Shown here: in pieces, positions 55,524-64,000 of the stretch | Numbering within the stretch: the first letter of the stretch is position 1 | Layout: each line of letters opens with the position of its first letter | Assembly: GCF_002872335.1 (NCBI RefSeq) | Contig: NZ_NJAG01000003.1 | Span: 14,532-78,531, forward strand | Source: Siphonobacter sp. BAB-5405 | Lineage (GTDB): Bacteria > Bacteroidota > Bacteroidia > Cytophagales > Spirosomataceae | Reading direction: 5' to 3' | Length of the DNA stretch: 64,000 bases | Program-made: the position numbers and the translations under genes | The notes under the pieces: generated by a model | What the model saw: only the letters and a program-made list of their open reading frames with translations | What the model was told of the DNA's origin: nothing | Database searches by the model: none

Positions 55524-55614
55524 GTTTAAGGTCTGATTGGTTTGAAGAGGGAAGATGTGTGAGGTTTAAACTTTCAAACTTCAAACGTATTAAACCTTAA
55601 ACTCCCTTAAACCC
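55524..55614. repeat. Third GTTT / AAAC array
   Basis: GTTT words at 55524, 55540 and 55564, then AAAC words at 55568, 55576, 55583, 55592, 55599 and 55609 (steps 8, 7, 9, 7, 10). The right arm again follows the roughly 17-base alternation. It lies just before the next gene. Confidence 0.65.
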
Positions 55615-55677
55615 AACTCCCGAAACAATTTCCTTCCCACGCCTCTTTATACGAGCGAATTGAACGATCCCTTTCCC

Positions 55678-56694
55678 ATGGATACACTGACCCATATTAC
55701 CATCGGAGCTTGTGTGGGCGAAGCGATACTAACCAAAAAAATAGGCAAGAAGGCTCTGCTCTGGGGGGCGATTGCTCAAAACCTGCCCGACATCGATTCG
55801 GTCACGAGTCTCTGGTTATCACCCGCTGAAAACCTGCTGGTACACCGGGGAATCACCCACTCGCTGGTTGTTGCGTTTCTGGTACCGGCTTTGCTGGCGG
55901 GGCTGATTCGAAGATTTTATCCGCAAGTCTCTTTCCTTCGCCTGTACGGATTTGGAGTACTTCAACTGCTATTGCATGATCTGCTGGATTTATGCAATTC
56001 CTACGGGACGGGTATTCTCGAACCCTTCAGTTCGCAACGACTGACCTTCAATCTTTTATACGTAATTGATCCCCTGTTTACGCTTTCACTGGTAGTGGCG
56101 AGTATAGCCCTCTGGCAATTACGGCCGGAAGCCGCCAGTCGGCGGGTATGGTTGCTGGCAGGACTGATTCCTTGCGGTTTATACACCCTGTGGACGATTG
56201 AGCACAAGCGACGCATCAACGAGGAAATCGAAGCCTCTCTGGCGTCCCAGCATTTGCCGTACAATGATTATTTTACTACGCCTACACCCTTCAACGGGCT
56301 ACTCTGGTATGCCGTGGCAAAAAGTGGGGCGGGCTATCAGCTGGGGTACCGTTCCGTATGGGATCGGGGGCAAACGGATTTTCATTACGTACCGCAGGGA
56401 GAAGAATTACTGAGTAATGAGAATGCACAAGTCCGGAATTTGAAATATTTTTCACGGGGATTTTATACCGTGAGCCGTAACGAATCGGTCCTGCAATTCA
56501 ACGTGTTACGGTTTGGGCAGATTCGGGGCTGGGAAAATCCAGACGCTGAATTCGCCTTTCATTTTTATCTGACACCCGGTTACGACAATCGGCTGGTCAT
56601 GCAGCGGGGACGCTTTACGGGCTGGACCTGGCAAAGCGTGCAGCAAATGTTTCGCCGGATCAAGGGCGAAACGGGTAGCCTTGAGAAGTATTGA
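55678..56694 (+). CDS. DUF457/YdjM-type membrane protein (metal-dependent hydrolase family)
   Basis: 338 residues from ATG 55678 (a TTG further upstream at 55660 is less likely). It starts MDTLTHITIGACVGE, the usual signature of YdjM-like proteins, and has HRGITHSLV with two His residues and, later, LLLHDLLDLCNSYGTG. These conserved His/Asp residues suggest metal binding. About five membrane segments fill the first half; the second half is soluble. Its function is not established. Its stop overlaps the alternative TTG start of cls, and the cls ATG lies three bases later, so both are probably co-translated. Confidence 0.82.
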   Translation: MDTLTHITIGACVGEAILTKKIGKKALLWGAIAQNLPDIDSVTSLWLSPAENLLVHRGITHSLVVAFLVPALLAGLIRRFYPQVSFLRLYGFGVLQLLLHDLLDLCNSYGTGILEPFSSQRLTFNLLYVIDPLFTLSLVVASIALWQLRPEAASRRVWLLAGLIPCGLYTLWTIEHKRRINEEIEASLASQHLPYNDYFTTPTPFNGLLWYAVAKSGAGYQLGYRSVWDRGQTDFHYVPQGEELLSNENAQVRNLKYFSRGFYTVSRNESVLQFNVLRFGQIRGWENPDAEFAFHFYLTPGYDNRLVMQRGRFTGWTWQSVQQMFRRIKGETGSLEKY

Positions 56695-56696
56695 GT

Positions 56697-58160
56697 ATGA
56701 CCTTACTGGAAGAAATTGACTGGCTGCTCATTGGCGAATTAATCTATGGTCTGATCGTAGCCGCCACGTGCGTACGCATCATTTACGACACCCGAACCAG
56801 CACGAAAACGCTGGCCTATCTGCTCTTAACGGTTTTTCTGCCCGTTGTCGGCATGATTCTGTACTTCTCGGTAGGACTGAACTATCGAACCCGTAGTCTG
56901 TACAGTAAAAAACTTTTCGACGATGATCAACTCCTCAAGAAGCTCTACGCTCAGATAACCCGGGTCACCCGTAACAACCTCGAAACGGATCATCAAGCCG
57001 TGCAGCAATACCGTGAACTGGCGTATTTGCTACTCAATGATAATATTAGTCCGTTAACGGCTAATAATGACATCAAAGTCCTTCGCAACGGTGAAGAAAC
57101 ATTTCCTGAAATTCTGAAGGCCTTGCAAGCGGCCAGGCATCACATTCACATCGAATACTACATTTTTGAGGATGATACCATTGGGAATGCGATCAAGGAC
57201 GTGCTGATCGAAAAAGCCCGCCAGGGTGTACAGGTCCGCTTTATCTACGATGATTTTGGCAGTCGGTCCATTCGCCGCACATTGGTACCGGAACTGCGGG
57301 CGGCGGGCGTGGAGGCGTATCCCTTTTACCGTATTATATTCATCGCACTAGCCAACCGACTGAATTACCGCAATCACCGGAAAATTATTGTGATTGACGG
57401 GAGTACGGCTTTTACCGGGGGAATTAATATCTCGGATCGGTATCAAAATCCCAATTCAAATAAGCTGTACTGGCGAGATACGCATCTGCGAATCGACGGA
57501 CCGGGGACGTACTATTTACAGTATATTTTTCTCTGCGACTGGAATTTTTGTGCCGGACAATCGCTCATGCCCGAACCCGAGTTTTTCTGTGAACCCGAAG
57601 CGTCACAGACGAACGCTCTGGTACAGATTGCTTCCAGCGGTCCCGATTCCGTTCAACCCAGTATTCTCTTTTCCCTGTTACAGGCGATTAATCTGGCCCG
57701 AAACGAAATCCTGATTACGACGCCTTATTTCATCCCGGGAGACAGTCTGCTGGATGCCCTGATTGTGGCGGCTTTGAGTGGTGTAAAAATCAAATTACTC
57801 GTACCGGGCATTTCGGATTCCTGGCTGGTCAATACGGCCGCTCAGTCGTATTACGAGGATTTACTGCGGGTAGGCGTGGAAATTTACCGGTACCAGAAGG
57901 GCTTCGTTCACGCCAAGACCCTCGTGGCCGATGGCTTACTGTCTTCGATCGGAACGGCCAATATGGATTTTCGAAGTTTCGAACTCAATTTCGAAGTGAA
58001 CGCCTTTCTCTACGACGCTCAGGTGTCCGAATACCTGCGTAATATCTTTTACGAAGACATACAGGACGCTGAACGGCTCGATCCTAGTCAGTGGCTACAG
58101 CGACCAGCCTGGAAGAAAATGCTGGAAAAAGTAGCCCGCATGATTTCACCTTTACTGTAG
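56697..58160 (+). CDS. cls: Cardiolipin synthase (phospholipase D family)
   Basis: 487 residues from ATG 56697 (a TTG two codons earlier overlaps the stop of the previous gene). Two N-terminal membrane segments (about residues 15-60) are followed by two phospholipase D motifs: NHRKIIVIDGSTAFTGG (H-x-K-x4-D) and FVHAKTLVADGLLSSIGTAN (same). This is the Cls layout. It condenses two phosphatidylglycerol molecules to cardiolipin and glycerol at the inner membrane. It follows the YdjM-type gene by 2 bases, hinting at a shared membrane-lipid role. Confidence 0.93.
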   Translation: MTLLEEIDWLLIGELIYGLIVAATCVRIIYDTRTSTKTLAYLLLTVFLPVVGMILYFSVGLNYRTRSLYSKKLFDDDQLLKKLYAQITRVTRNNLETDHQAVQQYRELAYLLLNDNISPLTANNDIKVLRNGEETFPEILKALQAARHHIHIEYYIFEDDTIGNAIKDVLIEKARQGVQVRFIYDDFGSRSIRRTLVPELRAAGVEAYPFYRIIFIALANRLNYRNHRKIIVIDGSTAFTGGINISDRYQNPNSNKLYWRDTHLRIDGPGTYYLQYIFLCDWNFCAGQSLMPEPEFFCEPEASQTNALVQIASSGPDSVQPSILFSLLQAINLARNEILITTPYFIPGDSLLDALIVAALSGVKIKLLVPGISDSWLVNTAAQSYYEDLLRVGVEIYRYQKGFVHAKTLVADGLLSSIGTANMDFRSFELNFEVNAFLYDAQVSEYLRNIFYEDIQDAERLDPSQWLQRPAWKKMLEKVARMISPLL

Positions 58161-58203
58161 GATAAGGGCTAAGTGTGGAGTGATCCATACTGATTTAGAA
58201 AGC

Positions 58204-59622
58204 TTAAGGATTCACCGACAGTTGCTCATTATTTTGCGGCAGTTTGGCTTTATACCGGGGCAATTTGGTAGCGATAAAAATACCGAGAGCCACCAGCGAC
58301 CCAGAAATCATGAAGACATACTGAATGGAATAGTGTTCAGATAACATTTCCGACGTATTCCGGCTGATGTAATACTGATAGATAAATTGCTGGATCATCC
58401 CACTAAAAGCGATGCCGATCGAACCGCTTAATTGCTGAATGAGCGTATAGACCGAAGAGGCGGGCGTCACCTGATTGGGGAGTACGGCGTTCATGGCGGT
58501 AGCGGTCAGCGGCGTAATCAAGAGACCTAGTCCAATCCCCCGAATCATCATGGAAAGTAGTACATACCACACCATGGGCTCATTGATTTGCGAGAACAGG
58601 AACATGGAAAGAGCTACCAGTCCCAGCCCCGCCATGACAAAACGTTTGGGGCCGTACTTATCCGACAGATTTCCTGCGAGTGGCGTGAAAATCGCCATCA
58701 TGATGGAGTTGGGCAGAATCATCAGTCCGGATTCCAGTTCAGAAAATTTCAAATAACCCTGAAGTAAGAACGGTAACAGAAATAAGCCGCCGAATAAAGC
58801 GATGGAGCGAAGTACCGTAATCAGCACGCAGTACACGTACGTCGGTCGCTCGAAAATGCTAAGATCGAACAAGGCTCCGGGCCGATGGTAGCTGCGTTTG
58901 ATAAATACGCCCAAGGCTACTAAGGAAAGAACCAGAGGCAACCATACCTGCAAAGACCTGAAGCCCTGGCTGGAAAACTGGGCAATGGCAAACTGAAACA
59001 GCAGAATAAATAGTGTAAAGAGGGCAAAGCCACCCAGGTCGAAATGAATACTGGTATCCCGACTACGGTCCAGAAACTTCAGTGACCGCATGGCGAGTGC
59101 AATAGCCAGGATGCCAATGGGCAGGTTAATGTAGAAAATGGAAGTCCAGCCGAAATATTCCGTCAGCAAACCACCCAGCGTAGGCCCGATCGCTGGACCC
59201 GTAATGCCTCCCAGCGACCACCAGCCCATGACTTTACCGCGTTCGTTAGCCGGAAAGACGGTTGTCAAAATCGCCATGGCGGTAGGGGAGAGCGAACCCC
59301 CGCCGAAGGCCTGAAAGGCTCGGGCCGTAATCAGCTCGGGCAGGGTAGTGGAAAGGGCACAACCCAGCGAACCTAAAATGAATAACAGTAAACTTCCCAG
59401 ATACAATTTGTAAAAACCAATGCGTAGCCGTAGCCAGTTGGTCAGAGGCATGAACATGCAAAAACCCAGCATGTAAATGGTAATGACCCATTCAATCTCA
59501 TCGACGTTTACCCCAAACTCCCGACTCATGGTGGGTAAGGAGACATTCACAATACTGCTGTCAATGCCTGCCATCAGTGTTCCCAGCATTAAAGGGATAA
59601 TCAGGGAAATAGTATTCTTCAT
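58204..59622 (-). CDS. MFS transporter, DHA2 family drug exporter (EmrB/QacA-like)
   Basis: 472 residues with 14 membrane segments. The motif at the start (GTLMAGIDSSIVNVSLPTM) is typical of DHA2 antiporters, and motif A/C-like stretches follow (SPTAMAILTTVFPANERGK, GITGPAIGPTLGG). It exports small toxic compounds with proton exchange. No membrane-fusion (EmrA) partner or outer-membrane channel is adjacent, so it would act alone or with partners elsewhere. It is divergent from the small His-rich protein gene. Confidence 0.9.
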   Translation of the reverse strand: MKNTISLIIPLMLGTLMAGIDSSIVNVSLPTMSREFGVNVDEIEWVITIYMLGFCMFMPLTNWLRLRIGFYKLYLGSLLLFILGSLGCALSTTLPELITARAFQAFGGGSLSPTAMAILTTVFPANERGKVMGWWSLGGITGPAIGPTLGGLLTEYFGWTSIFYINLPIGILAIALAMRSLKFLDRSRDTSIHFDLGGFALFTLFILLFQFAIAQFSSQGFRSLQVWLPLVLSLVALGVFIKRSYHRPGALFDLSIFERPTYVYCVLITVLRSIALFGGLFLLPFLLQGYLKFSELESGLMILPNSIMMAIFTPLAGNLSDKYGPKRFVMAGLGLVALSMFLFSQINEPMVWYVLLSMMIRGIGLGLLITPLTATAMNAVLPNQVTPASSVYTLIQQLSGSIGIAFSGMIQQFIYQYYISRNTSEMLSEHYSIQYVFMISGSLVALGIFIATKLPRYKAKLPQNNEQLSVNP

Positions 59623-59724
59623 AAATCGCTATACATTCATCCGGTAGTAGAAGCTAAATCCGAAAAAATCCTTCCACGATCAACTATAAAGCTTCAACCC
59701 CAAACCAAATATCAAAAGCTTTTC

Positions 59725-59732
59725 TATTTTTG
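59725..59732 (+). promoter_or_regulatory. Perfect -7 box before the His-rich protein gene
   Basis: TATTTTTG is an exact TAnnTTTG, 33 bases before the start at 59765. The expected -33 element is not obvious. Confidence 0.45.
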
Positions 59733-59764
59733 TGACACATCGTCCCTGATTTGAAACCTTCCCT

Positions 59765-60148
59765 GTGATCCTAGCTACGCAATCTTCCTGGCGAAGCCTG
59801 TACCGGCTGACAGTCGCGAGATTTTTTCTCGGCCTGTTTACGGTAATGCTCGTCAATGGCGTAGTGTTCCGGCACGGGCACCGACTGGCCGATGGACGGA
59901 TTATTTCTCACGCTCACCCCTTCCGATCGAAGACGAAAGGGCCCATTCAGCCCAACTCCCACACGTCACTGGAGTTGCTGTTACTGGATGCGGTGTCCAA
60001 TCCCGTACTGGATCTGCCAAGTGTTGAATCGATTGATTTTCAGACCTGGGAAATTGAATTAAGTCCGGTTTTTACGCTTTTCTACCAGGGAATTACGCCG
60101 ATTGGTGAATTCCTCTATTACTCTCTCCGAGGTCCACCCGCGGCCTAG
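59765..60148 (+). CDS. Small membrane-anchored histidine-rich protein, possibly metal-binding
   Basis: 127 residues from a GTG start at 59765. One membrane segment (about residues 18-36) is followed by a histidine-rich region: VFRHGHRLADGRIISHAHPF and a further NSHTSLELL. The spaced His residues (HGH, HAHP, SHT) suggest a metal site facing the periplasm. The rest is not recognised. It is the first gene upstream of a TonB receptor, with 210 bases between them, so a role in metal uptake or sensing is plausible. A family name was not recovered. Confidence 0.6.
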   Translation: MILATQSSWRSLYRLTVARFFLGLFTVMLVNGVVFRHGHRLADGRIISHAHPFRSKTKGPIQPNSHTSLELLLLDAVSNPVLDLPSVESIDFQTWEIELSPVFTLFYQGITPIGEFLYYSLRGPPAA

Positions 60149-60358
60149 TGTAACTCATTTTCGAAATGATTGGCTATTCAGGCCTAACGTAGAGGTGTAC
60201 CGGCTCCGCAGGAGATCGTATGTCTTTGCACGTCAATGTAGTCCGAAGATTTCTCCTTTCTTTCTTTTTGTATCCTAGCAGGTAGCATCGCGTGTAGTTC
60301 CCGTGTCTTGGGGGTATGCGTATGCCTGTATGGTCCATTTTTCCCGCAAAAACACTCG

Positions 60359-62782
60359 ATGAAAAATATTTTCTTCTTCTTCTGCTTTCTGTTTTCAGGA
60401 AGCCTGTTCGCTCAGAATACCCTTTCCGGTAAAGTGATTCACCGGGAAGACAACGAAACCGTCGTGGGTGCAACGGTATACATTCCGGAATTACGCGTGG
60501 GAGCCACCTCCGACGTAAACGGTACCTACAAAATTTCCAATCTGCCCAAGGGTACCTTTACGGTGCAGGTCAGTTACGTTTCGCACCGGACGGTGATCGA
60601 AAAAGTGGCTGTGGATGGAGCAACGACCAAGGATTTTGTGATGGAAAACGCCGCTCAGTCGCTCGAAGAAGTAATTGTTTCGGGATCATCCACGAAAACG
60701 GTGATCAAGGAAAGTCCCATTCCGATTGCGGCCATTACGCAGTTGCGGTTATTGCAGCAATCTTCGACCAACCTGATCGATGCCGTAGCCAAACTACCCG
60801 GCATGTCGCAGGTATCGACCGGAGCGGGGCTGAGTAAGCCCATCATTCGAGGACTGGGCTTCAACCGGGTGATCACCATGCACGACGGCGTACGGCAGGA
60901 GGATAACCAGTGGGGGGAAGAGCACAGCATCCAGATTGATGAGTATTCGATTGATCGCTACGAAATCATTCGGGGAGCCGGTTCGCTGATGTACGGTTCG
61001 GATGGGCTAGGAGGCGTAATGTCCGTATTGTCGCCGCGTCCGATCGAGGAAGGTAAAATGGTGGGTCGCATCCTGAGTAACTATCAGACGAATAATAATC
61101 TCTACGGAATCTCGGCTCAGATCGCGGGGAACAAAAACGGATTTGTCTGGCTGGCTCAGGCTTCGACCAAGTCCACCAAGAATTACCGGAATGCGTACGA
61201 CGGTCGGGTGTTCGCTTCCAATTTTACCGAGCCGATCAATTTCAACGGATATTTTGGTTTGAATAAGAAGTGGGGCTATTCCCGTATTCACTTCCTGCGG
61301 ACCTTCCAGAAGTACAACATCATCAACGGGACCCGTGATGTTACGGGCCGCTTCACAACGGCGAGTGTCAATGCCAGCGGCGAGGAAGTAGACCGCCCGG
61401 TTACGGATGGCGAACTCAACAGTCGCGACTTCATTCCATATAATTCACAAAAACTCATTAACGAAAAAGTTTCCTGGAATAACCTGGTCAATTTCGCCAA
61501 TGGCTCATCAGCTACGGCGGTCGTGAGTATGGCCCGCAATCGTCGGAGCGAGTACGGTGATGTGACTCGTCCCTGGGAGTCGCAACTGGACTTGTACCTG
61601 TACACCAATTACTACGACGTGCGGTACAACTTCGCGGCCAAGAATAACTGGGAGGTGAACGTCGGTACCAACGGGATGTTCCAGCGACTAGACAATCAAG
61701 GTTTTCAGGTACTGTATCCGAACTACAACCTCTTCGACAACGGCGTATTTCTGTTCGCCAAGAAGAGCTACGATCGGCTGAAACTTTCCGGTGGGGTGCG
61801 ATATGATATTCGCTTACTCGACATTGGCAAACTGTACATCGACCCAGACGGTAATTTCCAGGTAACGCCGCAAGGGGCAGGTAGTGAGCGTTTTGCGGGT
61901 TTTGACAAAAACTACCAGAACGTATCGGCCAGTTTAGGCGGCGTGTATAATCTGACCGAAAAATTAGCCGTACGGGTGAATGGTTCGCGGGGTTTCCGGG
62001 CCCCTACGGTACCCGAGCTTTCGTCGAACGGCATTCACGCCGGGACCTTCCGCTATGAAATCGGTAAGCTCGACGCCGTGCCGGAAGTGGCTTATCAGGG
62101 CGATTTAGGACTGACGTACGAAGACAAAAACTGGTACGTGGATCTGAGCGTCTTCCAGAACTCGATTCAAAACTACACGTACTCCGAACGGGTACAGAAA
62201 CCCAATGGGCAGGACACGCTGTACAACGGCAATGTTCCCATTTACCGCTACGCTCAGGGCAATGCCCGGCTTCGGGGTATGGAAGGTACGGTAACGTTCA
62301 ATCCGCAGGCGGCTCGCTGGTTTAGTATTACGCAGAGTTATTCAGCGGTATTCGGGGACAATCTCTCGGCCCGCGAAGCGGAGGCCCAATACCTGCCGTT
62401 CATGCCCGCTCCCCGCTGGATTTCGCAAGTAAAATTGACGAAGGATCGGTATCGGGATTTCCTGCGGAATCTGTACCTGACCGTCGATCTGGAAGTAACG
62501 CAGAAGCAGAATCGCTTTCTGGCGGCTTACGGTACGGAAACCGCAACGCCGGGGTATCAGCTCGTGAATATCGGACTGGGTACGGACATCGTAACGAAGA
62601 ACAAACGAACGTTGGCGTCCTTTTACTTCTCAGCTAACAACGTTTTCGATGTAGCGTACCAGTCGCACCAGAGCCGCCTGAAGTATCTGGATGTAAACCC
62701 ACGAACGGGTCGGGCCGGGGTATTCAACATGGGGCGGAATTTGAGCTTTAAGTTGATTATTCCGTTTGAAGTGAAGATTTAG
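60359..62782 (+). CDS. TonB-dependent outer-membrane receptor, metal-type candidate
   Basis: 807 residues from ATG 60359. An earlier in-frame start at 60308 lacks a signal peptide. A signal peptide ends in LFAQ (about residue 19), then a carboxypeptidase-regulatory-like domain (TLSGKVIHREDNETVVGA), a plug (EEVIVSGSSTK, PGMSQVSTGAGLSKPIIRGL, GVRQEDNQWGEEHSIQID, GSLMYGSDGLGGVM) and a barrel ending in SFKLIIPFEVKI. The plug sequence around RQEDNQWGEEH is of the zinc/copper receptor type (ZnuD-like) in style. With the upstream His-rich protein it suggests metal import, but siderophore uptake is not excluded. Confidence 0.88.
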   Translation: MKNIFFFFCFLFSGSLFAQNTLSGKVIHREDNETVVGATVYIPELRVGATSDVNGTYKISNLPKGTFTVQVSYVSHRTVIEKVAVDGATTKDFVMENAAQSLEEVIVSGSSTKTVIKESPIPIAAITQLRLLQQSSTNLIDAVAKLPGMSQVSTGAGLSKPIIRGLGFNRVITMHDGVRQEDNQWGEEHSIQIDEYSIDRYEIIRGAGSLMYGSDGLGGVMSVLSPRPIEEGKMVGRILSNYQTNNNLYGISAQIAGNKNGFVWLAQASTKSTKNYRNAYDGRVFASNFTEPINFNGYFGLNKKWGYSRIHFLRTFQKYNIINGTRDVTGRFTTASVNASGEEVDRPVTDGELNSRDFIPYNSQKLINEKVSWNNLVNFANGSSATAVVSMARNRRSEYGDVTRPWESQLDLYLYTNYYDVRYNFAAKNNWEVNVGTNGMFQRLDNQGFQVLYPNYNLFDNGVFLFAKKSYDRLKLSGGVRYDIRLLDIGKLYIDPDGNFQVTPQGAGSERFAGFDKNYQNVSASLGGVYNLTEKLAVRVNGSRGFRAPTVPELSSNGIHAGTFRYEIGKLDAVPEVAYQGDLGLTYEDKNWYVDLSVFQNSIQNYTYSERVQKPNGQDTLYNGNVPIYRYAQGNARLRGMEGTVTFNPQAARWFSITQSYSAVFGDNLSAREAEAQYLPFMPAPRWISQVKLTKDRYRDFLRNLYLTVDLEVTQKQNRFLAAYGTETATPGYQLVNIGLGTDIVTKNKRTLASFYFSANNVFDVAYQSHQSRLKYLDVNPRTGRAGVFNMGRNLSFKLIIPFEVKI

Positions 62783-62787
62783 AAGAA

Positions 62788-62840
62788 TATCAAACGCAAA
62801 GAAGGACGGGCGATTCGCTCGTCCTTCTTTGCGTTTGATA
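62788..62840. terminator. Perfect terminator after the TonB receptor
   Basis: 62788-62808 pairs perfectly with 62820-62840 (21 bp, 11-base loop). The gene ends at 62782, only 5 bases before. It has no strong T tract beyond the stem. Confidence 0.75.
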
Positions 62841-62963
62841 GGGTTGGGTTAAAACCCAACCTTAGGAAAGGGACCGAGCCTATGGCTCTTGGGAGTTCGG
62901 TTGAGTGGCGAGTGAGAGCCGTAGGCTCGGTTTGTCTGGTAGGAACGGGTTTCAACCCGTTCT
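62841..62963. repeat. First copy of a 123-bp palindrome-rich direct repeat
   Basis: Contains four small palindromes in order: GTTGGGTTAAAACCCAAC, a CCGAGCCTATGGCTC hairpin, GAGCCGTAGGCTC and GAACGGGTTTCAACCCGTTC. It is repeated almost unchanged at 63037-63158. Confidence 0.85.
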
Positions 62964-63036
62964 AATTGTACCCGTCCTGCTTGCACCCATCTGCTTGCCC
63001 GTTGCCCGCATTCCGATCAAGCTCGTTGTGGCGTTG

Positions 63037-63158
63037 GGGTTGGGTTAAAACCCAACCTTAGGAAAGGAGCCGAGCCTACGGCTCTTGGGCTTCGGTTGAG
63101 TGGCGAGTGAGAGCCGTAGGCTCGGTTTGTCTGGTAGGAACGGGTTTTAACCCGTTCT
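63037..63158. repeat. Second copy of the palindrome-rich direct repeat
   Basis: Same order of four palindromes as 62841-62963, with a few substitutions (TATGG to TACGG, TTTC to TTTT) and one base less. The substitutions mostly keep the pairing, as expected if the hairpins matter. A half copy of the GGGTT type is at 55486-55504. Confidence 0.85.
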
Positions 63159-63200
63159 GCTTGAGCCCGTTCCTACCAAAGCCGTTGTCCTCTGAATTAA

Positions 63201-63863
63201 TTACAAAGCCGCGTCCTTCTTCAAATCAGCAATCACTGTTTCCGGGCTTTCCGCGGAAAAAACAAAGTTTCCGGCGACGAGCACATTGGCTCCGTGTTCT
63301 ACCAGCTTCCGGGCATTCCCCGCATTCACCCCACCGTCCACTTCAATGAGTAACTGCGGGTTAAGCGTATAGCGTAATTCCGACAGACGGTTGATTTTTT
63401 CGTACGTCCGTTGGATAAATTTCTGTCCACCAAAACCCGGATTCACGGACATAATCAGCACCAGGTCCAGCTCTTCCAGAATATCCTCCAGCAGAAAAAC
63501 CGGCGTATGCGGATTAAGAGCCACGCCCGCCTGACAACCCGCATCTTTAATTTGCTGAATGGTACGGTGCAGGTGCGTGCAGGCTTCGTAATGAACCGTA
63601 ATGCGATCGGCTCCGGCTTTTTGAAAGGTCTCGATGTATCGCTCGGGCTGCGTAATCATCAGGTGAACGTCGAGGGGTTTCTGGGCGTAGCGTTTGACGG
63701 CTTCGACCACGGGAAAACCAAAGGAAATATTGGGGACAAAGACCCCATCCATGACGTCCACGTGAATCCAGTCGGCTTCGGAGCGGTTGAGCATTTCGAT
63801 TTCACGTTGCAGGTTCGCAAAATCAGAGGCAAGTATCGAAGGTGCGATTAAAGGCGTTTTCAT
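63201..63863 (-). CDS. rpe: Ribulose-phosphate 3-epimerase
   Basis: 220 residues, the normal length. It begins LIAPSILASDFANLQ and has WIHVDVMDGVFVPN (metal His and Asp), VHLMITQPERY, SVNPGFGGQKF and LIEVDGGVN (the last Asp). It converts ribulose-5-phosphate to xylulose-5-phosphate in the pentose phosphate pathway, which links it to the transketolase reaction of this window, though that pair is in a glycan cluster. ATG 63863 fits the conserved N-terminus. Confidence 0.95.
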   Translation of the reverse strand: MKTPLIAPSILASDFANLQREIEMLNRSEADWIHVDVMDGVFVPNISFGFPVVEAVKRYAQKPLDVHLMITQPERYIETFQKAGADRITVHYEACTHLHRTIQQIKDAGCQAGVALNPHTPVFLLEDILEELDLVLIMSVNPGFGGQKFIQRTYEKINRLSELRYTLNPQLLIEVDGGVNAGNARKLVEHGANVLVAGNFVFSAESPETVIADLKKDAAL

Positions 63864-63867
63864 TCTG

Positions 63868-63875
63868 CAAAGGTA
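63868..63875 (-). promoter_or_regulatory. Candidate -7 box of rpe close to the start codon
   Basis: TACCTTTG on the minus strand is an exact TAnnTTTG only 5 bases before the rpe start codon. If used, the transcript would be leaderless or nearly so. No -33 element is seen. A divergent exact TAAATTTG lies at 63874-63881 on the plus strand. Confidence 0.35.
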
Positions 63876-64000
63876 AATTTGTATGCGAAAGTTTTAGACC
63901 TTTGTATAAAATCAGTTTCCAGTGGGCAAAGACTGCGTTTAGGGTAGATAAAACCGTCACGCGTCGCACTGAAAACGGTCCCTTAGTAACCGTACGCATG

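Noticed and set aside
60149-60358. A riboswitch (cobalamin type) before the TonB receptor
   Set aside because: The leader has no B12-box-like sequence or conserved cobalamin core that I can see.

Overview
The window looks like a chromosomal segment of a member of the Bacteroidota, most likely a Cytophagales relative of Spirosoma or Siphonobacter. The evidence is the gene content: TonB receptors with carboxypeptidase-regulatory-like N-terminal domains, DUF4374 lipoproteins, LytS-type kinases and an MBOAT/AlgJ-like pair. Promoters also fit the Bacteroidota -33 TTTG / -7 TAnnTTTG form, clearest upstream of the ECF sigma gene and of tRNA-Val. The genus is a guess. I see no phage, insertion sequence, rRNA operon or CRISPR array.

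Layout: 0.4-5.1 kb holds a ribosome-hibernation factor, a release-factor-like BaeRF protein, a GH15 glucosidase/trehalase and an exported unknown. 5.2-11.4 kb is a minus-strand surface-signalling and uptake locus: ECF sigma, short anti-sigma, DUF4374 lipoprotein (frameshifted), TonB receptor, second DUF4374 lipoprotein. It resembles the Bacteroides xenosiderophore system XusAB placed under sigma/anti-sigma control. 11.6-24.6 kb is a run of separate housekeeping and cell-surface genes (cytochrome-c-linked lipoprotein, methyltransferase, hydrolase, cupin, LytS-type kinase, NamZ, M20 peptidase, SDR, MFS, tRNA-Val). 24.7-31.3 kb is a two-component cluster of two multi-PAS kinases and two single-domain response regulators. 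31.4-33.7 kb is a peroxide-defence module, oxyR divergent from ahpC-ahpD.

33.7-49.0 kb is a minus-strand surface-glycan region. It holds an AlgJ-like/MBOAT O-acetylation pair, a large unknown, a UGM-like flavoprotein, glycosyltransferases, a split transketolase, and an epimerase-GT2 fusion wedged between the two transketolase halves and flanked by related heptad repeats. 49-63.9 kb has an OmpA/PD40 protein, a tandem pair of M14 carboxypeptidase-like proteins of which the first has lost every recognisable catalytic residue, a DUF457-type membrane protein, cardiolipin synthase, a DHA2 exporter, a His-rich small protein with a TonB receptor, and ribulose-phosphate epimerase.

Three points stand out. 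(1) Three genes are each broken by what looks like one missing base in a homopolymer (9663-9670, 24920-24926, 33817-33819). In every case one added base restores a full family-like protein, so base-calling errors are the first suspect. (2) The intergenic DNA around the M14 pair and the transketolase genes carries families of short, regularly spaced AAAC/GTTT repeats in inverted arrangement, which I cannot assign to a known element. (3) The M14 pair looks like an active enzyme beside a conserved pseudoenzyme.
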